Part shown: piece after piece, positions 36,342 through 44,859 of the stretch | Layout: every line of letters begins with the position of its first letter | How positions within the stretch are numbered: the stretch's first letter is position 1 | From: Aquimarina algiphila | Lineage (GTDB): Bacteria > Bacteroidota > Bacteroidia > Flavobacteriales > Flavobacteriaceae | Direction: 5' to 3' | NCBI RefSeq assembly: GCF_007489275.1 | Contig: NZ_VLNR01000004.1 | Coordinates: 62,001 to 126,000, forward strand | DNA length: 64,000 nucleotides | Position numbers and translations under genes: made by a program | Notes under the pieces: model-generated | The model's database searches: none | The model's input: the letters and a program-made list of their open reading frames with translations, nothing else | Told to the model about the DNA's origin: nothing

Positions 36342-37235
36342 TTATAATTTTGCTTGTTTCTTATACTCCTTAGGGAATTTTTTAACTGATTTAATCTGAA
36401 TATCTTTATAATACGCTTCAGCTCCTTCTGACTGTAATTGTATCTTACCTTTTGTAAGTGTTATTTCTTCTCCATTAATCACTTTGCGAGCATTTTTGAC
36501 AATCATTACTACTTTACCATTAACAACATGAATGCTTTGATTACCCACACATATAACTTCAACTGTATTCCACTCTCCATTTGGTTTTTCATTAGGTGAA
36601 TTTATATGACAGTATCCCGGATTTCCATTTCCTGCACCATAAGTTATTGATTTATCTTTTTTTCCTGTCACTTTATATAGGTTATCTTTTATTTTTGTGG
36701 AGACCACATCTGCCCTAGCATTTACCAAGGTTACAAAATCTCCTGTATCTCCTTCTTGTATTTGACACTCTAATCCAGACATCCAAACATTCCAAAAAGC
36801 ACCATGTTCTCCATGGCAGTGATATAAAATTCCGTTGTCTCTTTTTTTATCCAATCTCGGTTCCCATTTCTTTTCTCCCCATTTAAACTGAACTTTTAAA
36901 TGATAATTACCAAACTCCTGAACCGTAGTTAAACCTGCATAAATTTCTCCTGTAATTTTAAGAACCATATCCCCTTCTTCATCTACAATAGAAAATACAT
37001 TTTTAGGATCATTATTCAATCCAATAGGAGTTCCGTTATGCACGTTCTCACTTTTGGGATGACCTTCTAATTCTACACTTGTATGAGGTACCCCAACAAA
37101 TGTTTCCCAATTTGAGAAATCTTTATCAAGAAGGTTTTGCCAATTGTCATTAATCTCGAAGCTATGCTGAGAGGTTTGTTGTCCAAAACAAAAAGCTGTT
37201 AAGCTTATGAATAGTATACCAATAAGTTTTTTCAT
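36342..37235 (-). CDS. DUF1080 (3-keto-disaccharide hydrolase-like) protein, secreted
   Basis: The open frame reaches 37313, but ATG 37235 starts a typical signal peptide (MKKLIGILFISLTAFCFGQQ), giving 297 residues. It is one DUF1080 domain with the same landmarks as the fusion protein downstream: NLLDKDFSNWETFVGVPHTS, GTPIGLNNDPKNVFSIV, NGILYHCHGEHGAFWNVWM, GKIQLQSEGAEAYYKDIQIK. The pair clearly arose by duplication. It is the first gene of a two-gene operon with the ThuA fusion. A periplasmic 3-keto-glycoside hydrolase is the family-based suggestion; no catalytic residues are assigned here. Confidence 0.88.
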   Translation of the reverse strand: MKKLIGILFISLTAFCFGQQTSQHSFEINDNWQNLLDKDFSNWETFVGVPHTSVELEGHPKSENVHNGTPIGLNNDPKNVFSIVDEEGDMVLKITGEIYAGLTTVQEFGNYHLKVQFKWGEKKWEPRLDKKRDNGILYHCHGEHGAFWNVWMSGLECQIQEGDTGDFVTLVNARADVVSTKIKDNLYKVTGKKDKSITYGAGNGNPGYCHINSPNEKPNGEWNTVEVICVGNQSIHVVNGKVVMIVKNARKVINGEEITLTKGKIQLQSEGAEAYYKDIQIKSVKKFPKEYKKQAKL

Positions 37236-37644
37236 AATAAAGATGGAATTCGTAAATAATGTTTTTTTTAAACGATTAATCATATACCAATTAAAAAGAG
37301 TTACCCCAAGCATGACACGCCGGCCACACCTGGGGGTAATATTTTTATGTGTAGAATATTAGAAAACTTCAACAAATCATCATTGATTTTTCTATTAAAC
37401 ACAGAGATTTTCTAATTTATATTAATCTACTTAAAATTAGATTTTTTATTCATTATTAGGTATGCCTAATGTTTAAAATATGATAACATATGACTTATTT
37501 GATTACAAAATTTGGCGTGTAATTAGATCCTCATGTGATTTCTAGATCTAAATATTTTCAGGTTGTATGGTTCATGATAAAAACCTAGTATATGCACTTT
37601 GATTGTATAATTTTAATGTCTTTATGAAAAAAACAATCCTGTTT
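37236..37644. promoter_or_regulatory. 409-bp intergenic region with GC-rich inverted repeat
   Basis: The region lies between the DUF1080 start and the LytTR stop, both on the minus strand. A markedly GC-rich ~40-bp island (37301-37340) stands out in AT-rich DNA. It has TTACCCC (37301-37307) and GGGGTAA (37333-37339) arms around a spacer containing GCCGGC, 66 bp upstream of the DUF1080 ATG. Further small palindromes are ATTAGG-TATG-CCTAAT (37455-37470) and TAGATCTA (37543-37550). These are candidate operators for the DUF1080 operon; no protein frame is seen. Confidence 0.4.
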
Positions 37645-37646
37645 TT
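37629..37646 (-). terminator. Weak intrinsic terminator at the LytTR stop codon
   Basis: On the minus strand AAAAACA-GGAT-TGTTTTT forms a 7-bp stem with a 4-nt loop, starting at the stop codon of the LytTR gene and running into further Ts. The stem is AT-rich, so termination strength is doubtful. Confidence 0.4.
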
Positions 37647-38556
37647 ACCCGATATCAAAATTATCATTGTAAAATACTATTCTGGCTTTAATTGACTTAA
37701 GTCGTTCTCTAGTAACACTAAATTCTTCACCATCTTTCATCCTTAGAATATATTTTTCATTCTCCCAAAACGAATATTCTCTAAAGAAAACAAGGTTTAT
37801 TATCGTTGATCTATTGACTTTAATGAAATTTTTATCAAGTTCTTTCTCTAGAGTTGATAAATTCTTATTTATCTCATAGATTTCATTTCTACTTTTAACA
37901 ATGTACTTTCTACCATTTTTTTTGATGTAGGAAATGTTTTTTGTGCTAATTAATCGTTCTCCCTGTTTAGTTCTTACTTTTAAAGAAAGATCTTTTATTC
38001 CCCCTTTAGCATTCCCTAGTTTTATTTTACGAATTGTGCTTATGATATTGATAGATAATAATAATATTCCTGAACTAACTATCGGAACCAAATAAGTTAA
38101 ATACAACTTACCATTTAAGAAAAAATAGGAATCAAAATAATCAATAGTTTTTCTATCCAAAATATAACAATGATATAAATAACGGATACTCGTTGTAATA
38201 GGTGAAAACAAAAAATATGCTATTAAAAAAAGTGGAAGAAACTTTATACCATATAAAACCAAACCTGATAATGATATTTTTAATTGATTCATTTTAAAAA
38301 AATCAGCGTAGTTACCAATAGCTAAAGCAATACAGTAAGTTGTAATTAATTCAATTAAGATCTGATCTATAAAAATAAATTGCAAAAGATTTGTAATACT
38401 GAAATTATCCTGCGAAACCCAATTAATATTTGATGGATGCAGGTAAAAAACACTCAACACAAAAAACATGGTTATACAAGTGACAAGAACAATCACTTTT
38501 CCTTTCTGAATAAATGTATATAATAGAGTTATATTTTTTTCTTGTATTTGATTCAT
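37645..38556 (-). CDS. Membrane-anchored LytTR transcriptional regulator
   Basis: The 303-residue protein has about four membrane helices (centred near residues 28, 68, 108 and 160) and a C-terminal LytTR DNA-binding domain (about 195-300; KTKNISYIKKNGRKYIV-like text, LEKELDKNFIKVNRSTIINL, KDGEEFSVTRERLKSIKARI). There is no receiver domain, so signalling is direct from the membrane domain, as in other Bacteroidetes LytTR membrane regulators. It diverges from the VOC-protein gene across 315 bp. No target is evident. Confidence 0.85.
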   Translation of the reverse strand: MNQIQEKNITLLYTFIQKGKVIVLVTCITMFFVLSVFYLHPSNINWVSQDNFSITNLLQFIFIDQILIELITTYCIALAIGNYADFFKMNQLKISLSGLVLYGIKFLPLFLIAYFLFSPITTSIRYLYHCYILDRKTIDYFDSYFFLNGKLYLTYLVPIVSSGILLLSINIISTIRKIKLGNAKGGIKDLSLKVRTKQGERLISTKNISYIKKNGRKYIVKSRNEIYEINKNLSTLEKELDKNFIKVNRSTIINLVFFREYSFWENEKYILRMKDGEEFSVTRERLKSIKARIVFYNDNFDIG

Positions 38557-38871
38557 CTAGCTTAAAAAAACAAAAAGTAAATTACTGTACTTCAAATTAG
38601 ATAAACATCCTTTTTAACCCACTTTTCAATTCATAAATTATAGGTTTCAGACAAATCTAATAAAATTGCACCTCAGATTGTCTATATCTTTAACGCTACC
38701 AAATCACACTTATAGTATTTATATAGTATCTCTATTATGGTTTCAAATCTCAAATTAAAACTCAATAGATACATTGCAAAAAAGTATAAATGGTACTAAA
38801 GTATGAGTAGCGCTTATACGATATTCTTTAACATTGTTTAAAAACAACTAATTTTTATACAGAACTAACAT
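38557..38871. promoter_or_regulatory. 315-bp divergent region, LytTR regulator / VOC gene
   Basis: No reading frame of note. An imperfect inverted repeat AGACAAATCT (38649-38658) and AGATTGTCT (38675-38683) differs by one inserted A and may be an operator. Promoters for both flanking genes must lie here, but I found no full TAnnTTTG match. Confidence 0.3.
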
Positions 38872-39228
38872 ATGAATCTAGGAACATTTTCTATTAGTCT
38901 AGCAGTAAAAAACATTGATAAAAGTATTTCTTTTTATACCCATCTAGGATTTAAAGTAGTGGATGGTGGTCACCTAAATGAAGGATTTAAAGATTCTGAA
39001 ACTATGAAATGGAGAATTTTAGCAAATTCATCAGTTAAGATTGGTTTGTTTCAAGGAATGTTCAATTCTAACATCCTAACTTTTAATCCTAAAGATGTTC
39101 TTAAACTTCAGGAAGTTATAAAAGAGAAAGGAATATCTTTTATAAAGGAAGCTAAAGCATCAGATGCAATCAAATCTATAATTCTAGCTGACCCCGATGG
39201 AAATCAAATCATGCTTGATCAACACTAA
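38872..39228 (+). CDS. VOC family (glyoxalase/bleomycin-resistance-like) protein
   Basis: The 118-residue protein is a single VOC domain with the paired beta-alpha-beta-beta-beta modules: FSISLAVKNIDKSISFYTHL, GFKVVDGG at the start and SIILADPDGNQIMLDQH at the end. VOC proteins are metal-dependent lyases, isomerases, dioxygenases or resistance proteins; substrate cannot be told from sequence. Here the usual first-strand His metal ligand is replaced (SLAVKN), so catalytic competence is uncertain. It precedes a damaged CPBP protease gene by 10 bp. Confidence 0.85.
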   Translation: MNLGTFSISLAVKNIDKSISFYTHLGFKVVDGGHLNEGFKDSETMKWRILANSSVKIGLFQGMFNSNILTFNPKDVLKLQEVIKEKGISFIKEAKASDAIKSIILADPDGNQIMLDQH

Positions 39229-39238
39229 AATATGTTTT

Positions 39239-39993
39239 ATGCTTAATTCCCATTATGTCTCACTAATCATAGCTTATGCCTTAGCTGCACTACTTTGGTT
39301 ACTTACTAACTTTTTTATAAAATCAATATGGAATATTGAAAAAAAAGAATTGAATTTCAGCAAACCATATTTGGAATTTATATACGCCTTAATAGCAATG
39401 ATTCCAATATTGGGAATTGGACAGTTATACATAAACCATCTTTTAATCCCTAATCCAAATAATGCAAGTGTAATTATAGATACAAAAATCAGTTTCTGAT
39501 TTATTCTCCAACACTAATTTTAATATTTATAAGAAAACAATCTTTTGATACTATATGGCTTCCAAAATCAAAAATCTTACTTCGCATAACTATTGGTCTT
39601 TGTATTGCTATATGTAGCCTTTTCGCATATTGGATCACAAGAAAAGATATTGGAAGCTTTGGTGAAATGTTATTTCGTATTTATCATTCAAAAAATCTTG
39701 CGTTTCTTATGCAGGTTTTTATGGAGGATATAACCATAGCACTACTATTCGTAAGGCTTTCTGCTTGGATTAATCGTAAATGGACGATTATTTTAGTTGC
39801 AATTCTTTTTGCTTGCGGACATATACCAAGTTTTGTGGCAGGTGGAGCTACACTAATTGAGTTATCTAGTCTATTGATCGATACATGTATTGGTATTCTA
39901 ATATTAACTGTTATTAGTAAGTCAAAAGATGTCTGGTGGTTTTTTATGGTGCATTATGCTCTAGATATGTCTCAATTTGTTGGTTCAACATAA
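39239..39993 (+). pseudogene. CPBP (CAAX/Abi) intramembrane protease, frameshifted
   Basis: Two frames make one protein. The first, from ATG 39239, covers the N-terminal helices and stops at 39497-39499. The second frame is open from 39463 through 39993 and carries the catalytic part. A single missing A in the A5 run at 39484-39488 explains the switch: restoring it gives ...IIDTKNQFLIYSPTLIL... with no stop. CPBP-like motifs are FMEDITIALLFVR (E-rich motif 1), FACGHIPSF (FxxxH, motif 2) and HYALDMSQF (motif 3), though motif 1 has ED not EE. It is either a real pseudogene or a homopolymer sequencing error. It follows the VOC gene by 10 bp. Confidence 0.7.
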
Positions 39994-40219
39994 TATTCTA
40001 GTCACTATTATTAAAACTAAAAATGAAACAAATAATTGATACCTGAGAAATTAATAGCAGAATTAATTTATATTTAATTACTAAAATAAATAAAGTAAAT
40101 ATCATCAAAGATCGCAATTCATTCTATCTCTGTATTTGTAAGGATGTAAGGGTAATAGAAAAGTATTATTTGGGCTATAAAAATGGGTAACGAAACAAAA
40201 TTTTTAAAATAATAAAATT

Positions 40220-40651
40220 ATGTCAACATTTTCAATCTACCACGATGTATTCATTAAAGCTTCTGTAAACAAAGTTTTTGATGCTGTTGCTATTCCTGAT
40301 CATTTAATTAACTGGTGGCCATTAAAATGTTCTGGGATACCCAAAAAAGGAGAAGAATACAATTTTTATTTTGCTCCAGAATATGATTGGTATGGTAGAG
40401 TTAGCGCTTGTGATCCTCACAAGAGTTTTCATATCATGATGACAAAATCTGATGACGATTGGAATGGCACGTCATTTGGATTCGATTTAGAAGAAATAAA
40501 AGACGGTGTGCAACTTAAATTCTGGCATAAAGGTTGGCCAAAATGTAATGATGAATTTAGACAGTCTTCATTCTGCTGGGCTATGCTGCTTTCTGGTTTG
40601 AAAAATTATATAGAAAAAGGAATCATCATACCTTTCCATGAACGAGAATAA
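40220..40651 (+). CDS. SRPBCC/AHSA1-like domain protein
   Basis: The 143-residue cytoplasmic protein has the START-like pattern of AHSA1 proteins: HDVFIKASVNKVFDAVAIPD at the N-terminus, then LINWWPLKCSG and the late KFWHKGWPKCNDEFRQSSFCWAMLLSGLKNYIEKG helix, seen as SGLKNYIEKG near the end. These proteins bind hydrophobic ligands in a deep cavity; function is generally unknown. It is 16 bp before the HExxH lipoprotein gene, and may share its transcript. Confidence 0.82.
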   Translation: MSTFSIYHDVFIKASVNKVFDAVAIPDHLINWWPLKCSGIPKKGEEYNFYFAPEYDWYGRVSACDPHKSFHIMMTKSDDDWNGTSFGFDLEEIKDGVQLKFWHKGWPKCNDEFRQSSFCWAMLLSGLKNYIEKGIIIPFHERE

Positions 40652-40667
40652 ATAATACAGGATAGCA

Positions 40668-41624
40668 ATGACACAAAACTATATTCGCCTCATCATCCTC
40701 ATTTTTATATTGTATGGTTGTACTAATAATCAATCCTCAAGTATAAATAGTACGTTTCCAACGAATCCTATGCATGCAGAAATCATAACTTCTGATGTTG
40801 ATTTGTTTTGGGAGACATTTGATGAACTCTTAAGAGATACTATTCAAAATCCTTTTGAAAGATATTTAAAAGAAGGAAGTCCCGGTTTACAAAACTTCAT
40901 TAGTAATCAACGCATAGTAGGACCAGATGAGCTTAAAGAACTTGTACTTTCTGAAAAAAAATATTATTCAAATATCAGAAGTTCTTCATATAAAGCAGTC
41001 GGTTTCAAAAATCAAATTAAAGCATCTTTTTATGCACTAAAATATCTATATCCGGAGGCGGTTTTCCCTCCTACATACATACTCATTGGTCGAACTACTT
41101 CTGGAGGTACTGCATCTGATGCTGGTTTGAGTATTGGTGTTGAGATATTTTCAGATAATCAAGCAAGGACCGCCTATGGTAGGCCAAGTTTGGATATTGA
41201 ATTACTTCCGTTTTTAACAGCTCATGAAATCATTCATTTTTTACAAAAAGATGATCAAAATAATGAAACACTCTTAAAGCATTGTATTAGAGAAGGTAGT
41301 GCAGATTTTATTGCAGAAATGATTGCTGGTGAAAAGGTAAAATATTGTAATGGACCAAATGTATATGAATATGGTGAGCAGAATTTTAAGAAACTCTTTG
41401 AGAAATTTAAAGAAACAATGAATAAGGAAGAACTTTCTCCCTGGTTAGGTAGTGAAACTATTGATGGACGACCACAAAACCTTGGATATTGGATAGGTTA
41501 CAAAATAGTGAAATCATATTTTGATTTGATGGATGATAAGAAAAAAGCAATTAAAGATATCTTGAACATAAATAATTATAAGAAGTTTTATGAAGATTCG
41601 GGTATTGAAGATGATTTCATGTGA
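40668..41624 (+). CDS. DUF2268/GldB-like lipoprotein with HExxH motif
   Basis: The 318-residue product has a lipoprotein signal (LIFILYGCTN, Cys18). A zinc-protease HExxH motif lies in LTAHEIIHFLQK (H186, E187, H190), followed by REGSADFIAEMIAG, whose Glu and Asp could complete the site as in DUF2268-type putative Zn-dependent proteases. The C-terminal GRPQNLGYWIGYKIVKSYF is also family text. Substrate is unknown. The stop codon lies in the loop of a strong inverted repeat (41601-41643). Confidence 0.8.
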   Translation: MTQNYIRLIILIFILYGCTNNQSSSINSTFPTNPMHAEIITSDVDLFWETFDELLRDTIQNPFERYLKEGSPGLQNFISNQRIVGPDELKELVLSEKKYYSNIRSSSYKAVGFKNQIKASFYALKYLYPEAVFPPTYILIGRTTSGGTASDAGLSIGVEIFSDNQARTAYGRPSLDIELLPFLTAHEIIHFLQKDDQNNETLLKHCIREGSADFIAEMIAGEKVKYCNGPNVYEYGEQNFKKLFEKFKETMNKEELSPWLGSETIDGRPQNLGYWIGYKIVKSYFDLMDDKKKAIKDILNINNYKKFYEDSGIEDDFM

Positions 41625-41643
41625 TAATTATCTTCAATACCCA
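41601..41643 (+). terminator. 13-bp inverted repeat enclosing a stop codon
   Basis: GGGTATTGAAGAT (41601-41613) and ATCTTCAATACCC (41631-41643) are perfect reverse complements with a 17-nt spacer that contains the TGA stop (41622-41624) of the HExxH lipoprotein gene. A T-rich stretch begins about 25 bp later, so it may be a terminator or an mRNA 3'-end stabiliser. The 3' codons of the gene form one arm. Confidence 0.55.
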
Positions 41644-41860
41644 CCTCCTTATAGGATAGTGAACATTTTTTTATCTTTCTTCTCTTTGTTAATATACGAA
41701 GACATTTTAGAGGATAACGAAGTACTACATATCCACGATAAGGAAACTATAAACCATAAAGCTAAATAAATATGAACGACACCTAAAGCATATATTTCAA
41801 AATTCATAAATCTTATTTTTATTATCTTCCTCTGAATGTTTTATTTAATTTGTAATTGGA

Positions 41861-44617
41861 ATGAGAATTTTTATTTACTGTATTACGCTATTATGCTTTG
41901 TTATCCCAGAAGTAATAGCTCAAAAACTTATACCTCCTATTTACAATTACGAGATTTTTGAGTATAAGGCTGCTAGTCAAAATTGGGGGATGGATGTAAG
42001 TGAGAACGGAGAACTCTTTGTTGCTAACAATGCAGGGCTTTTACTTTTTAATGGAGAACAATGGACTCTTTATAAACTTCCAAACAAAACCATTGTACGC
42101 TCCGTATGTATAATGAAGGATAAAATATTTACTGGATCTTATGAAGAATTTGGATATTGGAAAAAAAATAAAATTGGTCAATACGAATATTTCTCACTTA
42201 CTAATCTGATTAAAAATCATGAATTCGCTAGCGAAGAATTTTGGCAAATACTGCCCTATCAAAATACTATAATTTTTAGATCTTTTTCTGGTATATATAT
42301 CTATAAGGATAATAAAATCACAGTTATCGATCCTGATTTTATTGTTACCGATATAACTTTATTAAATAATAAAGTTATTGTAGCCAGTGATAACAAAGGG
42401 CTTTTTGAACTTATTAATAATGAATTAGTTGCCATACAAAACCAAGAACTTCTTAACCATAAGATTATAATAGATATGGTGTCTTATCAAAATGGACTTC
42501 TTATTGGGACAAAACTTAATGGTTGTTACTTTTATCTAAATGGACAAACTACAATATGGGATAATGCTATAAACAAGGAACTAAAAAAACATCAATTAAA
42601 CAAAATCCAAAAAGTTAGTCCTAACTCTATTGCTTTTGGTACAATTAAAAACGGTATTTATTTATATGACACTACCGCCAAAACTATTGATCAGCTTAAT
42701 AAAGAGATAGGGTTGCAAAATAATACAGTTTTATCTTTATCCACATTTCGCAATCAACTATGGATTGGACTAGATCAAGGTATTGACAGGGTTCTATTAG
42801 ACTCATCCATAAAATATTATACCGATAATTCTGGTACAATAGGAACTGTATATGATATTGCCAATTATCAGGATATCGTATATCTTGGCAGTAATACAGG
42901 AATTTATTATCTAGATCACGATCAATTACAATTTATAGAAGGTTCTCAAGGACATGTTTGGGACATGGAAATTCTGGACGGTCAATTATTTTGCGGCCAT
43001 AATACCGGCACATTCATAGTTAATAAAAATACGTTAGAAAAAGTTTCATCCTTCTCTGGAGGATATCAATTTATAAAGGTACCTGAACAAAAAACTACAT
43101 TTTTACAAGGAATATATACGGGTATAGCAAAATATCATAAACTTGAAGATAATTCATGGCGAGTGACACGAGTAGAAGGAATCAATTTCCCTGTAAAACA
43201 ACTCTTCTTTGAAAATCCATCTACTATATGGGCTGCACATCCTTATAAAGGGTTTTATAGAATACAGTTAAATCATGATTATAGGGCTGTTCTTGATATT
43301 AAAGAATTTCAGACAGATGCCAATGCAAAAGACTATAATGTAAAACTTTATAATATAAAGAATCAAATTATATTTCAAAGTAAAGGAAAGTGGTATAAGT
43401 ATGATCCAATTTTAGATAAGATTGTTCTATTTAAAGAATTTAATAATTATAGTAATAAAGAACTTATTCATTACGATGAAAAACATTTTTGGTTTATTGA
43501 TAATGAAAACACTAAACAAATCTTTTATACTGACCTCAAAAAAGACAGTTTAGCAATATCTGAAAATCAATTAAGTAGACGACTAATTCCTGATGCAGAA
43601 AATAGTGTACAATTAAGTGATTCTATTAATTTCTTAACATTGAGTAATGGTTTTAGCAAGATTAATTTTTCTAAACTAAAGAGTAACTTAGGAAAGATCA
43701 AAATACCAAAACCAAATCTTTATTACTTCAAAGACACTAAAAAAAATTATCCTTTACATATAGATATTCTAGAAATCCCATATAGTAATTCAAAAGATCT
43801 AAAAATACAAGTATCTACTCCTAGCATGGTACAATCAAAATATTATTATGAACTAATTGGAAGTACACAGCAATCTTCATATACCAATGATGGAAATATC
43901 CATTTTCAGAATTTATCACACGGAAATTATGAATTAAACGTCTATACCGTTGGTATTAATAATAAAAAATCACTTCCTAAGAATATCACATTCAAAATTG
44001 CCCCTCCTTGGTATTTATCAAAACTCAGTATCCTTGGATATATATTGTCCTTTTTTCTGATTATTTTCTTGATTAGAATGTATAACAAGCAAAAATTAAA
44101 AAGAAAGCAAAATGAACTGAGAAAACATCTTGAAAGAGAGCAAAAAGAAAAAATAGCACAATTAGAAAAAGATAAACTCACAAAAGAAATCAAGCAAAAA
44201 CAAAAAGAATTAGCAAGTACTACTATGAACATTGCCAAAAAAAATCAGATCATCCTTGAGTTAAAAAGTGTTTTATTGGTAAATAAAGGGAAACTCTCTA
44301 GTCAGCAAAGCTATAAAGCGATTCTAAGAAAGACAAATGATGCTATTAATAATAACGAAGATTGGAAACGTTTTGAAATAAGTTTTAAAGAGCTTCATGA
44401 AGATTTTTTTGATACACTATTAAATAATTATCCTGATCTAACACCAAAAGATCTTAAACTTTGTGCATACTTGAAAATGAATCTATCTTCCAAAGAAATT
44501 GCTCCATTAATGGCAATTACAATAAGAGGAGTAGAAATACATCGATATCGTCTTCGAAAAAAATTGAAAATTAATAGTTCTAAAAACCTTTCGAACTTCT
44601 TGATTACGTTTAAGTAA
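41861..44617 (+). CDS. Propeller/Y_Y_Y sensor with LuxR-type HTH, PUL regulator
   Basis: The 918-residue protein has a signal peptide (about 1-20), a two-component-regulator propeller (about 35-620; e.g. NWGMDVSENGELFVANNAGL, TFRNQLWIGLDQGIDRVLL), a Y_Y_Y-like domain (about 640-715), one membrane helix (about 722-742), a long Lys/Glu-rich coiled coil (about 745-805) and a C-terminal LuxR/GerE-like HTH (about 855-918; LTPKDLKLCAYLKMNLSSKE, ITIRGVEIHRYRLRKKLKI). It lacks kinase and receiver domains, so it is a one-piece transmembrane regulator. It precedes susC by 242 bp on the same strand, and control of that locus is the obvious inference. Confidence 0.9.
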   Translation: MRIFIYCITLLCFVIPEVIAQKLIPPIYNYEIFEYKAASQNWGMDVSENGELFVANNAGLLLFNGEQWTLYKLPNKTIVRSVCIMKDKIFTGSYEEFGYWKKNKIGQYEYFSLTNLIKNHEFASEEFWQILPYQNTIIFRSFSGIYIYKDNKITVIDPDFIVTDITLLNNKVIVASDNKGLFELINNELVAIQNQELLNHKIIIDMVSYQNGLLIGTKLNGCYFYLNGQTTIWDNAINKELKKHQLNKIQKVSPNSIAFGTIKNGIYLYDTTAKTIDQLNKEIGLQNNTVLSLSTFRNQLWIGLDQGIDRVLLDSSIKYYTDNSGTIGTVYDIANYQDIVYLGSNTGIYYLDHDQLQFIEGSQGHVWDMEILDGQLFCGHNTGTFIVNKNTLEKVSSFSGGYQFIKVPEQKTTFLQGIYTGIAKYHKLEDNSWRVTRVEGINFPVKQLFFENPSTIWAAHPYKGFYRIQLNHDYRAVLDIKEFQTDANAKDYNVKLYNIKNQIIFQSKGKWYKYDPILDKIVLFKEFNNYSNKELIHYDEKHFWFIDNENTKQIFYTDLKKDSLAISENQLSRRLIPDAENSVQLSDSINFLTLSNGFSKINFSKLKSNLGKIKIPKPNLYYFKDTKKNYPLHIDILEIPYSNSKDLKIQVSTPSMVQSKYYYELIGSTQQSSYTNDGNIHFQNLSHGNYELNVYTVGINNKKSLPKNITFKIAPPWYLSKLSILGYILSFFLIIFLIRMYNKQKLKRKQNELRKHLEREQKEKIAQLEKDKLTKEIKQKQKELASTTMNIAKKNQIILELKSVLLVNKGKLSSQQSYKAILRKTNDAINNNEDWKRFEISFKELHEDFFDTLLNNYPDLTPKDLKLCAYLKMNLSSKEIAPLMAITIRGVEIHRYRLRKKLKINSSKNLSNFLITFK

Positions 44618-44688
44618 ATAAATGGGGTTATACTTTCTGGTATATTTTTAAAATTCATATAATTTCGAATACATCATAACTACATCAC

Positions 44689-44707
44689 AATGTTAAAACT
44701 TAACATT
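44689..44707. promoter_or_regulatory. Candidate operator upstream of susC
   Basis: AATGTTAA (44689-44696) and TTAACATT (44700-44707) form a perfect 8-bp inverted repeat with a 3-nt spacer, about 150 bp before the SusC ATG. A third GTTAA copy follows at 44710-44714 and another at 44803-44807. It is the best-defined symmetric site between the LuxR-type regulator and its presumed target. Function is inferred. Confidence 0.4.
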
Positions 44708-44859
44708 GCGTTAAGATACCTATTACTTCAAAGCCGTTATCAACTGTAGCTTCTAGCCTATAAATCCTATTGATGTAGTTTTTATGTACCTCTTCTTTAC
44801 GGTTAAACAGTAATCACTTTATTAATTTTATAAAAATTTAACTTAATAATTAAACAATC

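Noticed and set aside
37236..37313. N-terminal extension of the DUF1080 frame to 37313
   Set aside because: It adds 26 residues before a clear signal peptide and runs into the GC-rich inverted repeat; ATG 37235 is preferred.
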